Positions 11,440 through 24,049 of a stretch of 64,000 bases of DNA are shown here, piece by piece (within the stretch, counting starts at the first letter, position 1; each line of letters begins with the position of its first letter). The DNA comes from Ligustrum vulgare (lineage: Eukaryota > Streptophyta > Magnoliopsida > Lamiales > Oleaceae). The stretch is from positions 21,892,139 to 21,956,138 of the forward strand of contig OY743168.1 in NCBI GenBank assembly GCA_963555705.1, given 5' to 3'. Both the position numbers and the translations under genes were made by a program. The notes under the pieces were generated by a model that was not told the DNA's origin, did not search any database, and saw nothing but the letters and a program-made list of their open reading frames with translations.

Positions 11440-14090
11440 AATTTATGAGTTTAAGTTGATTTTGTTAAGAATTAAAATCTGAAATCTTATGGTAGTGTTG
11501 GAATAATGATTTAAATTGATTTTAGAGACCAAATCATGTCCTAATTCATGACTTGATATTGCTTATGGTTTGCATGTGTCTAAATCTTGATTTTGAATTG
11601 ATTTTATTAAAGTTTAAAATTTGAAACTTAAAGTACTATGGAAGAAAGTTTTAAATTGAGTTTTGAGGCTAAAGAGTGTTTGATCTTATGACTAAAACTT
11701 ATCATAGGCCTAAGTTATACTATATGTTCAACACACATGATTTGAAGAGTGTCAATAAACATCAAAGGTGGTCTAAAAATCTTTTGGAGTTCCACACTCA
11801 AAAGACTACTTTGTACGTGCTGAAACTGGGAGTTTTGATGGTAAATGATGTTGAAAATTATGTCTAAAACTTGTTATTAGCCTAAGTTATATTTCATGTT
11901 CAATACACATGATTAGAAGTGTGATGAGAGGAATTAAACAGAGTGTTAAAAATATGTTGGAATTACTCCATTAAAATGTCCCTTCGTATGTGTTTAAAAA
12001 GGAAAATTGAGATTAATCGATGTTGTATTTTATGACTAAAACTTGTCAAAGACTTCAATACACAAGATTTGAAGTGTGTTAAAGGCATCAAACATGATTT
12101 CAAAATCTGTTGGAAATTCTTATTTAAAGTTATTGTTGCGATTTATTTTCGCAAGTGTACGGATCGCACAAGTAATAAAGCAGACTAAGAGTTCGAATAT
12201 CGATCTCACGGAAATTGATTAAATTGTATTATAGATTACTACCCTTAACCGGAACTAAGGATATCAATTTGGAATTTGTTTGGATTAAACTAGTAAACTA
12301 AGACTAATAAAATCAGATAAAAAGTAAAAGAATAATACGAACTTGTGATTTTCTTAAGTGATGTTTAAAGGTGTCGGGACATTCGATTTCACATTAGTCA
12401 ATTCTATTAATTCCAATCATCAAGTTTTACTCATATCTATGCTCTCGATCGAATTCACATATGCATATGAAATTCCCTTCTCGGATTTAAATCAACTCTA
12501 CCTAATTAGTCGATCGTGCTTCTAGACAGCAGGTCGTAATGACTAGGTGCGTGGAATACAGAAATGCATGTAGTGATCGCACTACTAACAAACATATATC
12601 TCTATTGTTTGTATAAGTATCAGATTTAATTCCTAGATCGAAGTGTTAGCTCACCTCTCAGATTATGAAAACACTCATAATATAGTGAACAAGTGATCAA
12701 TTCATTCACACATTAAACACGAAAATTAAATCAACACATTCAAATTATATGTAAAACTTAACTCATGAAATTAATAGCGTAAAACTAACGTTACATCGAA
12801 TATCCCAACTAAATATTTAGTTACTCATCACAACATAATTAAAAATGCAGAAAGCATAAAATATAGGCATGTCAAGTTTATCTAATTACAAGAGAATAGA
12901 ATTCTTGTTCCAAGATTTAATCCCCGTTGATAATCTTCAATATCCGTCTTGTTTCCTTGAACTTTCCTCCTCAAAAGTATATGACAAAGATGCCCCAATT
13001 TTTGCCTCCTTCTGTTCTAGTTCGTAGCCTTCGTCCTCTTTTCTTGATTCTCCAAAGAAAACTAGGTAAATAGAAGAAGAAATCACGCATGGGCCTAATT
13101 CACCGCTGGGCCGGACAACTGTGTGGTCGCACATGGCAAATTGTGGTGACCACGCAGTTATCTCAAAACAGATTCTGCTAATTTGTGTCTGATCGTACTG
13201 CCACGCCTCTTGCATCTAGTGGCCGTACAGTACAAAATGTTCTAGCGCAATCTCATCTTTCAAAAGTGTACTAGTAGGTCCTTATCGTTTATTTGCACCT
13301 CCAGTCCTTCAACTCTTGATTTCACCAACTCAGTCCCCATACTTTCGAGTCTCTTCAAATCTTTCTTCTAACTTCTTTTCATCTTCAATTAAGCACTTCA
13401 ACCTTGATTTCTAAGCACTTTGCACCTCTTGTAGATCCCGGTTGACATGATTTTCATCCATTTGTCCATTTTAACTTCAATTATCACCAAAATGCACATT
13501 ATTCACTTCAATTGCACAATTCACTCGATTTTGGGTGTTTCCTAGAATATAAACAAAGATAAACAATAATGTAGACTTTATTCTAAAAACGAAAAATAAA
13601 TAATTCTAATTTAGATAAATATATAAATAAATATATAAAATACACTTATCAGCTATCTCTTTGCTTCTGTCTAAAACTAGATTTTTAGATAAAATGATGT
13701 TGGATTTTATGACTAAAACTTGTTAAAATCTTGAGTTATGTTTTATGTTCATCACGCATGATTAGAAGTGTGTTAAAACGCATCAAACATGGTTTCAAAA
13801 TTCGCTGAAATTTCTCATTTAAAAATGTCACTTTGCATGTGTTCAAACTAGGTTTTTGAGATTAAATATTTTTGGACTTTGTCTAAAACTTGTTATTAGC
13901 TTAAGTGATAGTCTATGTTCACCACACATGATTAGAAGTGTGTTAATAAGCACCAAATGTGGTTTAAAAAGCTGCTGGAATTATTCCATTAAAAATGTCC
14001 CTATGTATGTGTTTAAAAAAGGGAGGACTAAATGATGTTGGACTCGATAACTAAATTTTGTTATAAGTTTAAGATATGTTTGATAATTTA
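11440..14090 (+). repeat. ~175-bp degenerate tandem repeat array
   Basis: At least six copies of a ~175-bp unit, centred on 'actaaaacttgtta' followed by 'catgattagaagtgtg', occur near 11683, 11858, 12035, 13705, 13880 and 14050. More diverged copies lie at 11440-11660. The array is interrupted by the solo LTR at 12134-13651; removing that insertion restores continuity. Copies differ by many substitutions, so the array is old. No protein-coding signal is seen. Confidence 0.65.
12134..13651 (-). mobile_element. Solo LTR with target-site duplication
   Basis: On the minus strand it begins TGATAAGTG and ends GCAACA, the TG...CA ends of an LTR. Flanks are GTTAT (12129-12133) and GCTAT (13652-13656), a 5-bp duplication with one transition. 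There is no internal region, so an LTR-LTR recombination remnant is likely. Its end resembles the LTR at 1-621. The interior carries CG-rich phrases such as 'gtgtggtcgcacatgg' near 13120. The open frame 13215-12937 lies inside the LTR and is not a convincing gene. Confidence 0.8.
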
Positions 14091-16552
14091 GAATCACTAG
14101 CATGCTTGGAATTTACATTTTGGCATGTTAGTTGCATTGAAAACTTCATTACACCTATTTTTGCATATTTTAGCATTTACTTGTTTTCTATCTGTTTTGT
14201 TGCTTTTCATCATAATCTTCCATTTGATCACCTTGCTTAGGACATGCACATATAGTTTAGAGGATGGTTGCAAGCATTGGATAACATTTAGGGGTCCAAA
14301 ACGGGGTCCAAAACTTACAATTTGAAAAATCTCATGACACTGTTCAGGAGAACCGTGTGGTCGCACGGTATGTTTTTGGATAGAAATGGCAGAATGCCAT
14401 ATATTTTGCCAAACTTTCATTTTAACCACTTTTAACTCGGTTTTCTTCCTCCAAATCATCCAACATCGAGTCCCCAACTATTCTCCTATATTTGCACATC
14501 ATTCTAACTCCATTACATGCCATGCTTTGCATCAAAATCATTCGAAGGTATGGATTTCATCACAACTTTACAAGATTTGTGCATAATCTTAGTGTTCTTC
14601 ATATTTGTGTAAGTTGTGAAGTTGTGGATGGATGGAGATGGGTTTTGTTTAGTGATTGGAGTGTTGAATTATGAGTTTATAGGTTAAAAATTTTGGGTAA
14701 ATTCAAGTATCCAACTCTATGTAATTCTTTGATTTCTTACTATGCAATCAAGGTGTTTGAGTAAATGTCCCAATTAATGTTTTTTTGAGTTTTTACAAAT
14801 CTTTTTGAATGATCACCTTCACCACATGTTATACATCATTTGTGCATCATTCAATCATTGTTTACACTAAATTAAGGCATGAAATTCAACTTGATCATCA
14901 TTGCACTACATAGCATCTCATTGCAAGGCCATTGCAGACACAATTGCACCACAACCCCTATTTTTAGCTTCACTGCACCTACTTTATCACATCTTTTCAT
15001 GACCTATACGAACTCCAAATGTGAGGACTTTTTGATATGCTGTAGACCATGTTATATACTTTCATATGCCAGGAGACATGTCTCGGGAAATTTTTACTTT
15101 TTCAAGGCGATGTTAAGGGTTGAAAGGCCATCATTCAATCATTATTTACACTAAATTAAGGCATGAAACTCAACTTGATCATCATTGCACTACATAGCAT
15201 CTCATTGCAAGGCCATTGCAGACACAATTGCACCATAGCCCCTATTTTTAGCTTCACTGCACTTACTTTGTCACATTTTTTCATGACCCATACGAACTCC
15301 AAATGTGATGACTTTTTGATATGTTGTAGACCATGTTTTATACTTTCATATGCCCGGAGACATGTCTCGGGAAATTTTTACTTTTTCAAGGTGATGTCAA
15401 GGGTTGAAAGTTAGTGGTCGACCATTTCTCAAAAACTTCAAAATTTTTCTAAGTCCTAGTTTGGGTGTGTTGTGTTGATTTGCTTTAGCTCTCATGTGAT
15501 ATTTATGCTTCTAATGATCATTAATTTTTGTTTGCAAGGAACATATCATCATGAGACACTTTAAGCCAAATATGGAAAATGATGTAAATTGTCATTTCAT
15601 CCAATCAAGCATTCAAGTCAAAATTTCAAAATGAGAACGCTGCCTATCCAAACATGGGAAGTACTTGACCCCTCTTGTTATTTTGTGCTTAATTATTTAT
15701 TATTTCTTGAAATACATTGAGGATAATGTAGATTTCTAGTTTCAGTGTGGGAATCTCATTCATGTATTTTTATTTAAACATTCATTCAACTTTGGGTAGA
15801 AAAATCATAAATTAAGAAAAATGGAAAAATTTGAAAAATTTTGTTGATTTATTTATTGCTTATGACATAATTTGAATTGACTTTTGTGTTTTAGTTAGAA
15901 ATTTGGACAACATTTGAACTTAAATTTTTCTTAACATTTATCCATGTAAGAATGTTCTATGTCTAATATGCATTAGGAAAAAATATGTTAAGATGAGAAA
16001 AACATGGTTTTAAATTCTGCTGAGATTGTGTACCTAGACATATCACTTTAATGTTATGGTTATGTGTATGAAATATGGAAAACTTGTTGACACGATAAAG
16101 GATTTCATCCTTACTCCCTTATGTGTTAAATTAAGAATGATATAACATGTTATCATAAGTTTGAATAAATATTTATGTGAAGGAATGATTATGTATGAGA
16201 TCTTTCAAGTGATGATAGCATGATAGTTGATGTTTAATGTTGCATCTCATCATCACAAGAATTTATGGTCATTAAACATTAATGGTTAAAGAATGTTTAA
16301 AAAGCTTTGATCATGAAGAATTAATATGTCACTATTTAGGTTGTACACCTGGGTTTTGAGATACTCATATGATGTCACTGGCCGCTAGGTGTCCTTGGGA
16401 GTTAATCCCTATATGAATTTTCATGTTAGGGGAAGAGCCTTTGGGTGTGAGTCCTACACGAGTTAGCATGCTTTGAGAACCCATATGTCAGGCTATGAAA
16501 GGACATTTGGTAGTGAGTCCCACATGAGCTATCATGCTTGTGAACCTAAGGC
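14091..16552. repeat. Intergenic DNA with a 284-bp direct duplication
   Basis: A 284-bp segment at 14845-15128 is repeated directly at 15129-15412 with about a dozen differences, giving two similar open frames that are a by-product of the duplication. A CG-rich phrase 'ccgtgtggtcgcacgg' near 14354 is shared with the solo LTR at 12134-13651. At 16380-16550 a ~60-bp unit ('gtgagtcc-acacgag' type) is present about three times. The rest is AT-rich DNA without recognisable coding; it is probably old LTR-element sequence. Confidence 0.55.
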
Positions 16553-17449
16553 CGTGTTCTCTTTGCTGTTTTGATGTCGTTTTCTGTTTTTATTTTCGAA
16601 AATACTAAAAACGTGTTCTCTTTACCATTTTCGAAAACGCATTTTGGAAAAAAAAAATGTACAAAAAACGCAAAATGCCCAAAACCTCGTTTTGGGCGTT
16701 TTGTGTGTATTTTCAACAAAAAATGTTCAAAACGCGGAAAACGCGTTTTGAGATTTTATTTTTTTAAAAGAATTATCCTAACTTGGAACTAAACTTAATA
16801 TAAAGTTTTTTTTTTTTTTTTTGAATTATCCTAGCTTGGAACTAAGTTTAAATAAAGATTTTTTTTCTTTGGGAGAATTATCCTAATTTGGAACTAAACT
16901 TAAATAAAGTTTTATTGAATTTAATATCAACATTACAAAAAAAATTAAGTGAAAATTCTTAGTGTTATATTTCAAAAAATGCCTTGATAAATGGACTCTG
17001 GTGGTAGTATTCTAGAAGAAAATTAATTAAAAATAGTTTAAGTAGTATTCTGCAAAATTTCAAACAAAACGTGTTTTCTATCTTTTTTATTTTCAAAAAC
17101 AGTTTTCAGTAAATTTGAAAAGAAAAATAAAAACAGGAAACACAAAACATTTTCGAAAATGAAAATACAAAATAAAATACAAACAGAACACCACCTATGC
17201 CCTGTTCTCTTTGCTATTTTGATGTCGTTTTCTGTTTTTATTTTCGAAAACACAAAAAATGCGTTCTCTTTACCATTTTCGAAAATGCATTTTGTAAAAC
17301 AAAAAAAATTGTACACAAAACGCAAAACGCCCAAAACCTCATTTTGGGCATTTTGTGTGTATTTCACCAAAAAATGTTCAAAACATAGAAAAAGCGTTTT
17401 GAGATTTTTTTTTTTTTTAAGAATTACCCTAACTTGGAACCAAGCTCAA

Positions 17450-17509
<60 letters not shown>

Positions 17510-18058
17510 GAACTAAACATAAATAAGGAATTTTTTTGGGGATAATTATCCTAACTTGAAATTAAGCATAAATAACGTTTTATTGAATTCAAAATCAACA
17601 TTACAAAAAAATAAATTAAGTGAGAATTCTTGTTGTTATATTTCAAAAAATGCCTTGATAAATGGATTCTAGTGGTTTTGAAAGAACTTGCATTTTCTGA
17701 ATTTTAATAGAACTAGAGTTTCCTCAAATCCCGAACCTGACCAAGCTGTGTTAATATATACTCTTAGTGCTCACATTAGTGTGTTGCATGTAACCATGCT
17801 TTTAGTGTATTGTGAAAGAAAATTTGAGTTTGAGCCAGTAGTATTCTGCAAGCAAATTAATTAAAAATAATTAAAGTAATATTTTGCAAAATTTCAAACA
17901 GAACGTGTTTTTCAACTTTTTCATTTTCAAAAACAGTTTTTAGAAATGACAAACCAAATGCGTTTTCAGCAAATTTGAAAACAAAAATAAAAACAGGAAA
18001 CACAAAACATTTTCGAAAAATGAAAATACAAAATAAAATACAAACAGAACGTCACCTA
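16553..18058. mobile_element. Two tandem MITE-like units
   Basis: Unit 1 (16553-17196) and unit 2 (17198-18058) share the same start (ttctctttgctgttttgatg type) and end (a complementary stretch finishing 'aaacagaacaccacctatg' or 'aaacagaacgtcacctaat'). Each unit has long imperfect terminal inverted repeats rich in 'ttttcgaaaa'. Unit 2 has gained a (TTA)n microsatellite at about 17448-17510 and a ~140-bp insert near 17690-17830. Open frames here are low-complexity and non-genic. The transposon superfamily is unclear. Confidence 0.55.
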
Positions 18059-19139
18059 ATATTTTAAAAGAAAATCGAGTCAGCGTACTCGTAAGTGTGA
18101 AATATTGATTTATGGTGACCTGTGCTTGCAAAAGCATTATGATGCGAGCGGTCTATGACCTTAATATGAGAAGGGTCGAAGTAAATGACAAATAAAGTAT
18201 GAGAAAAGTGAAGCACCTTATCTTTTATGCACGTCACGTTTCAAAGAATGAAAGAAAGAAAGAACAAAATAAAGCATGAGAAAAGTGAAAAACATTATCA
18301 CTCATGCATATCACTTCATACATTACATTCATGCCATAAATTACATTGATTATTTGAATGTGGTTGTATGGAACCAAATGTTGTGAATGTGATATGAGTC
18401 GATAATCAAATGATAAGTTAAAGTGATTATGATTTCATTCACTTATATTGAGAGATAATGTTAAAGTTAAGAGGTGAAGTGTATGATTTATATTCAATTT
18501 TAGAAGTTTGAAATTGTTTTTGACTCGGTTGTTATATGATGATCCTAAAAGTTTAACAGGGTAAACTCACTGTTTACAAAAATTAAAATGGTTCTATACA
18601 AGTTTAGAAAGTGTTTTTGGTAAATGTAGTCAAACTGCAATTTTTTCAAAAAATATGGTACTAGTATCCACCTGTAGCTATGTTTTTAACTTAATTGAAG
18701 GCTAATAGTAGACTCCTGTTAAAAAATAAATAAATTGGGTCATCACAAGAACTGTCATTCGCTAATATTTTTTTCCCAAAATCCTAATGGAAGTAGTGAG
18801 AATCTACATGAAACAGGGTTTTAGGGATTAAAAATTTATATTACAATACATGTATTGTATCTCCAAATTCAAATCAGATTTCAAACTGTAGATGATTTCT
18901 CCCTCCATTCCGCGGAAGGCATACAATGATTTCACCACAAGAAAATCCAGTTTGAGAGCATGTACACGGGTCTTGAAGGAGCTAGTGGACACATGTTCAT
19001 GTTGACCTATGATCAACTTGACCTTATTGTTTTGAACATAATAAACAAGAATATATTGTGTTGCTAACAAGTGTGCTTCAAGTGTTTCATACAATGATAA
19101 ATATTCAAAGCATTCAATGTTCAAATCGTCTATCAAAGG
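18059..19139. other. AT-rich intergenic DNA, no gene seen
   Basis: Contains a short near-duplicate of 'aaagtatgagaaaagtgaag' (about 18194 and 18272) but no conserved coding. The minus-strand frame at 19136-18828 may be a decayed fragment of copia-type polyprotein upstream of the LTR-like region that follows; I cannot confirm it. Confidence 0.3.
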
Positions 19140-20703
19140 TATAAATCAAAACTATGTGATCAAGCACATGAGACACAAAGAAGATCAATAAAGAATCGAA
19201 AATATTCAATATCAAATTTCAAGTCGGAAAGCATGAAGACCAATCAATGAAGCCTACAAAGAATTGAGCATTTACAAATTGCTTTTCAATCTTATGTAAG
19301 GTTAATGCATCAATAGTTGGCAATGCACTTCATAAAGCTCAAGTAACATTTTTAAAGACATTAAAATATTTTTTTCAAAATCAACTTTGATCAGAAAACT
19401 TTGAAAAATCAAAATTTTGAAATCCTGATTTTTCAAGTCGACCGCAAATTTATGAGGTCGACTGCATGACACTTTCAGGTCGACCGCACTGCCTATTTTT
19501 GAACTCCAACGGCTATATTAAGGTCAACCGCATGGCAGGATAGGTCGACCGCAAAAGACAGTACGTGCAAAATTTGCTCTATAAATAGCCTTCTCTCTTG
19601 CATTCATTTTGAACAACAAAGAGGAGATTTTTAGAGAAGTTTTCTTGTGAAAAATTCATTGTTCTTACTTGATTTATATTTATCTATCTTTATTAGAATA
19701 CTTTGATTGATCCAACTTTGTTTTATCAAAATTCATCAAAGTTTTTGGAAGAAAGTTTTGTGAAGATTCTTGGTTTTATATTGTTTAAACTTCTTCAACA
19801 TCTTCACATCACATTGGAATTGAAGTGTAAGTCTCTCTTTGTTCTAAACTTGTTTTAATCTTTTAAAAGAGAGAAATTCCAATTAAGGAACTTTGATTAT
19901 TTGTGCTATATTTTTCATTATCATTTGATTCATCAAAGTTCCATTGCCTAAACACTTTGAGCTTAACTTATTGTTAATTATTCAAGTGTGGCATCTCTTG
20001 GTACTTAATTTGATTCAATTTTTTAACAAGAGATTATTTGAAAAAATTTGTTTGATTGCATTGAACTTTTCATTATCATTTGCATCAAAGTTTTTCTCTA
20101 ACACTCGAGCTTAATTCATTGCTATCTATTGAAGTGTTAGCCTAACTCTCTCGGTACTTAATTTGAGTATATAATTTGTCAAGAGAGTTATTTCAATTGT
20201 AAATTCAATTCATTATATCTTGTGGTTTCGAGAGCCTTGTGAAAACTCGATTGTTGGTTAAGGGTGGGTGCTCCTTGTTGTAAGTCACCTAAGGATAAGT
20301 ACTCCTTGTTGTAAGTCACTTAAGGATTTGGTACTCCTTGTTGTAAGTTACCAATATAGTGGATTTGGCCTTGCTCGTGACGGAGAGCTCGGTAACGGGG
20401 GACGTAGATCACGTTGGTTGATTGAACCTCCTTAAACGCGTTTGCATTCTCTTATCCCTTTTACTTACTTACATTGCACTTACTCTTTTCTATCAATTTA
20501 TATTGTGCAACACTATATCTAAGTGCTATACTTGCTTTATCAATTAAGTTTACACATTTATAGCACACTACATTGATATTTTAGCTACTTGTAATACTAA
20601 GTGCTCATACTTATACTCATTGGTTTTTAAGTTTAAAATTATTTATCGAAAAAGTTTTATAAACCAATTCACCCCCCTCTTGGTTAGTTTATCTTGGGTT
20701 AAC
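19140..20703 (+). mobile_element. Copia-like LTR remnant with GTCGACC repeats
   Basis: The right end 'aattcacccccctcttgg' followed by 'ttaaca' (about 20668-20703) is the usual 3' end of plant Ty1/copia (SIRE-type) LTRs. Between 19435 and 19555 the sequence (a)ggTCGACCGC recurs five times with small variations. At 20262-20350 a ~36-bp unit, 'ctccttgttgtaagtcac', is repeated three times. No primer site or polyprotein follows, so this is likely a solo or truncated LTR. The left border is not defined. Confidence 0.5.
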
Positions 20704-21645
20704 AGTTCATTTTCTCATATCATATGTTCATTTTCTCAGATCACATACAATAATTTGTAGGTTACAGGTTCCAGGGATTCCACTAAAAGTTGTGTAAATA
20801 TCAGATGCTAAATATTTTGTTAATGTTGGCAACAACATTTTATTCGTTTTGAGTAATTTAGTTGTTAAAAGTTGGTGATTCAATGTTACTCATTTTTAAG
20901 TATTTGGATTTCAACTGTTTGTGCATGTTACAGTTGAGATCGAGTATTTTCCTTCAATGATACTCTGATCTTTGAAACTAGTTTCTTAGAAATGAAATAG
21001 TATAGATTAATTTACCTGATTTATATAGCGTTCCCAATTTTTATTCCTTAAAGTGACAAAAAAGGTCAATCTATTTGCAAGTTCATACTTCTGCATTCAA
21101 TTGTCTGAAAAAACATTTACTCTCTTTCATCTTCTTGGCTTTTTCACACTATCTTATATTTCTATTTTTCTCTAAGTCCCCGTTTGGTTTTCATTAAAAT
21201 TTTCTCATTTTTCTACAGTATTCAATTTCAACCATTTATCAAAAGTCAAGTCCATAATTTTTTACTTTTCAACCAAATCTCAACTATCATTTCTCCTAAA
21301 AATCACTATTCATTTCAAAAAATTCATTTTAAACAATACCAAACACACTCTAAATGTGTTCTGAAGTTTTAAATCCCCGCCCAATTAATTCCCGTGTACA
21401 AGAAGTAGTGTAGATTGAATCCATTTCAACTAAAAATTATGGATTCAATATGTTCATATTGGTCAATACTCTTTGAATTTATTATATCAGACCTTACAAT
21501 CGACTTTCGTTGCGAAAAAAACCAAAGGTATACTAGCTTATGTTCTTTAAAGTTTAAACCATTTATAAATAACATAATTTTTTAATAATATATTTTTTTT
21601 AAATTACTTTTCAATAGTATAATTTTCCTGTGAAAATAATAAGAT
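20704..21645. other. Intergenic DNA with a small MITE-like element
   Basis: About 21177-21360 begins 'tccccgtttggttttcatt' and ends with 'aaacaataccaaacacactc', short inverted ends around an AT-rich core, as in many ~180-bp plant MITEs. The remainder shows no coding or structured RNA signal. Confidence 0.4.
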
Positions 21646-21704
21646 ATCGCATGTGTTTGGTAAACTACAAAAAATGGTTTATAAACATATTTATTTACTA
21701 TACA

Positions 21705-23850
21705 CAGGACCGGCTCTGAGATATCGGGGGCCTTAAGCTAAGCATTTTATACAGGCCTTTTGATAAATAATAATTTGAAAAATAAATATTAAAAATATAA
21801 ATAAATTTTTTCCTAAATAAAAAAATTTATAAATTAACAATCAAGCCTCTGTTCGGAGACAAAAATTAGTGTTATAAAAAACTTGGAAATTCAAAATTTA
21901 CAGTGGACAAGACATATTGCTGTTTTTCACTTGACACGTAGGATTCTATTGACTACCTTACCTCAGGTTATGTTTGGGCCTATTTTAAATTCCAACCACT
22001 ACTGAATTTATGTTTGGGCCTGCTTTAAATTTTGGGGTGTTTGCATAAATATTCAGTTTTTGGTATCATAATTGAACTTACTTTATTTTAAAGAGTATCT
22101 GAAAAATACTTCAATTTTTTATTTTTTTGGAAAAATATTGTTTTCATCACAGTTTCATGTTGTGATTATGATATTTTTAAAGTATCAGAACATGATACTA
22201 GTGATACTTTCAAATTTTTGATGTCATGACATGAAACTTATCATTTTTTATGATACTTTTGGCAAAATTATAGTAGCACAAATTGAAACTTTACACTTTT
22301 TTATGATACTTTGTTTGAAACATTAAATCAAACACTTTTCGTACACTATTATCTACGTTTAGTTTACAACCACCTACCACCATCACAGCCACCACAACCA
22401 CCAACACAACACTCCTAGACAACACCCAAATCCATTACCAACACACACCAAATAACCGAATAGGGGCTATCTAAAACAACCACGAAGAGAGCACATGGTC
22501 ACAACAAAACCCATACAAAGTGGAGACACAACTGAACAGAGCAACAAACAATAAATGTACCAGAGAACGGGAACAATTGACAGTATCATCCAATTTGTTG
22601 TTGAATCAGTAGCAAACAAAAACCAATACTTTGTGAATTGAAAAGCTTGTTGAATTTAACCGTATCATTCAATTTCTTTTCTAGGAATAATTGAACATAA
22701 ATCAGTAGCAGACAACGGGGAACTAACAAGAGGGGCTTCCGTTTGGTGGGGGTTTGTAACGACCCAGGTCCCACTTAACGGGCTGTCCCGGCCGTTAGAT
22801 GACGGCGTACTGTCCCCACCGTACCAACACGAGTCTTTTCAGTATGCTTTGTCCTCACTCGCACGCTCCCCGATAAAACTTCCTAGGAGGTCACCCATCC
22901 CAGAATTTCTCCAAGCCAAGCACGCTTAACTTTGGAGTTTCTAACGATGGACTTCCGAAAAAGAAGGTGCACCTTGTTGGTATGAGTAGTACCTATCATT
23001 TCTTTTAACATTTCTTAGTCGATTTATTACAATCACCCCCTGTTAGACTCGCGACGTCCTCGTCGAGCTTAACCCATCTGAGGATCTGTTGCCAGACGTT
23101 AGGATTCTAGAGGTGGCTCCCACCCTATGGCGTAGCACTTAGTTCCCAATTTTCGGCTGGCGGCCAGTTCTGATACCATTTGTAACGACCCGGGTCCCAC
23201 TTAACGGGCTATCCCGACCGTTAGATGACGGCATACTGTCCCCATCGTACCAACACGAGTCTTTTCAGCATGCTTTGTTCTCGCTCGCACGCTCCCAGAG
23301 AAAACTTCCCAGGAGGTCACCAATCCCAGAATTTCTCCAAGCCAAGCACGCTTAACTTTGGAGTTTCTAACGATGGACTTTCAAAAAAGAAGGTGCACCT
23401 TGTTGGTATGAGTAGTACCTATCATTTCTTTTAACCTTTCTTAGTCGAGGTATTATAGGGTTGCTGGTGGTGGTTCGGTGCTGGTGGTGGGTTGGTGGGA
23501 AGAAGAAGAGCAATAGCAATGTATGAGGTGCTTCAGCAACAGTGATGTCGTCTAGGAAGAAGACGGTGGTGAGTTGTTGGTTGTGCGAGTGGTAGAGATG
23601 GTGAATTGGTAGTTGTGCGGTGGTAGGGCAGAAGACAAGCATTAGCATTAGTGATGGTTGTGCAATAGAAGGCAAGAAGAACGTAATTCTCAGTTTTTTC
23701 TTGTCTGAACGTAATTTTTAGTTTAGTGTTATATTTGTAGTGTACAATGCAATTTTTGTTAATTTTTTAAAAAAAAATTATATTGGGGGCCCCAAAATTT
23801 GGTGGCCCAAGTCAGCTGCCTAGATCGCATGGGTCCAGGGGTCAGCTATG
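21705..23850. mobile_element. Non-autonomous hAT element with nested Cassandra
   Basis: Left terminus CAGGACCGGCTCTG; right terminus, read on the minus strand, CATAGCTGACCCCTGG. Both are hAT-type ends. Flanking 8-mers are ACTATACA (21697-21704) and ATTATATA (23851-23858), matching at 6 of 8 with both differences C-to-T. The element sits inside an older MITE whose halves lie at about 21646-21704 and 23859-23960. No transposase is visible. The open frame on the minus strand at 23675-23367 is low-complexity. A Cassandra copy occupies 22755-23458. Confidence 0.75.
22755..23458 (-). mobile_element. Cassandra TRIM retrotransposon, copy 2
   Basis: LTRs at 22755-23031 and 23181-23458 flank about 150 bp. 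On the minus strand the order is LTR, primer site (complement of 'tctgataccat', about 23169-23179), internal DNA, purine tract (complement of 'atcaccccct', 23032-23041) and LTR. Both LTRs carry the 5S rRNA-like domain in reverse complement (near 22890 and 23312). A perfect 5-bp target duplication, GGGTT, flanks it at 22750-22754 and 23459-23463. It is non-coding and intact enough to date its insertion from LTR divergence. Confidence 0.95.
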
Positions 23851-24049
23851 ATTATATAATTTCTCAAACTACTTTTTAATCACACATATTTTATCTCTTC
23901 AATTTTAACCATTATTTTTACATAAAAAACATAAAATAAATCAATTAAGCATCTGTTTGTTAAAATTTTGGTGTTTAAAAATATTTTTTTTATGTTTTCT
24001 AGGTAAGATGTGTGGTTGAAAAGTGGAGAGAGAAAATATATGTGGTTAA

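Noticed and set aside
14879..15414. Two similar 83-91 codon frames that look like paralogous small genes
   Set aside because: They arise from a 284-bp direct DNA duplication in repeat-rich sequence; the similarity extends beyond the frames and there is no gene context.
17159..17545. 128-codon frame with a poly-Tyr run
   Set aside because: It is the translation of MITE inverted repeats and a trinucleotide microsatellite.
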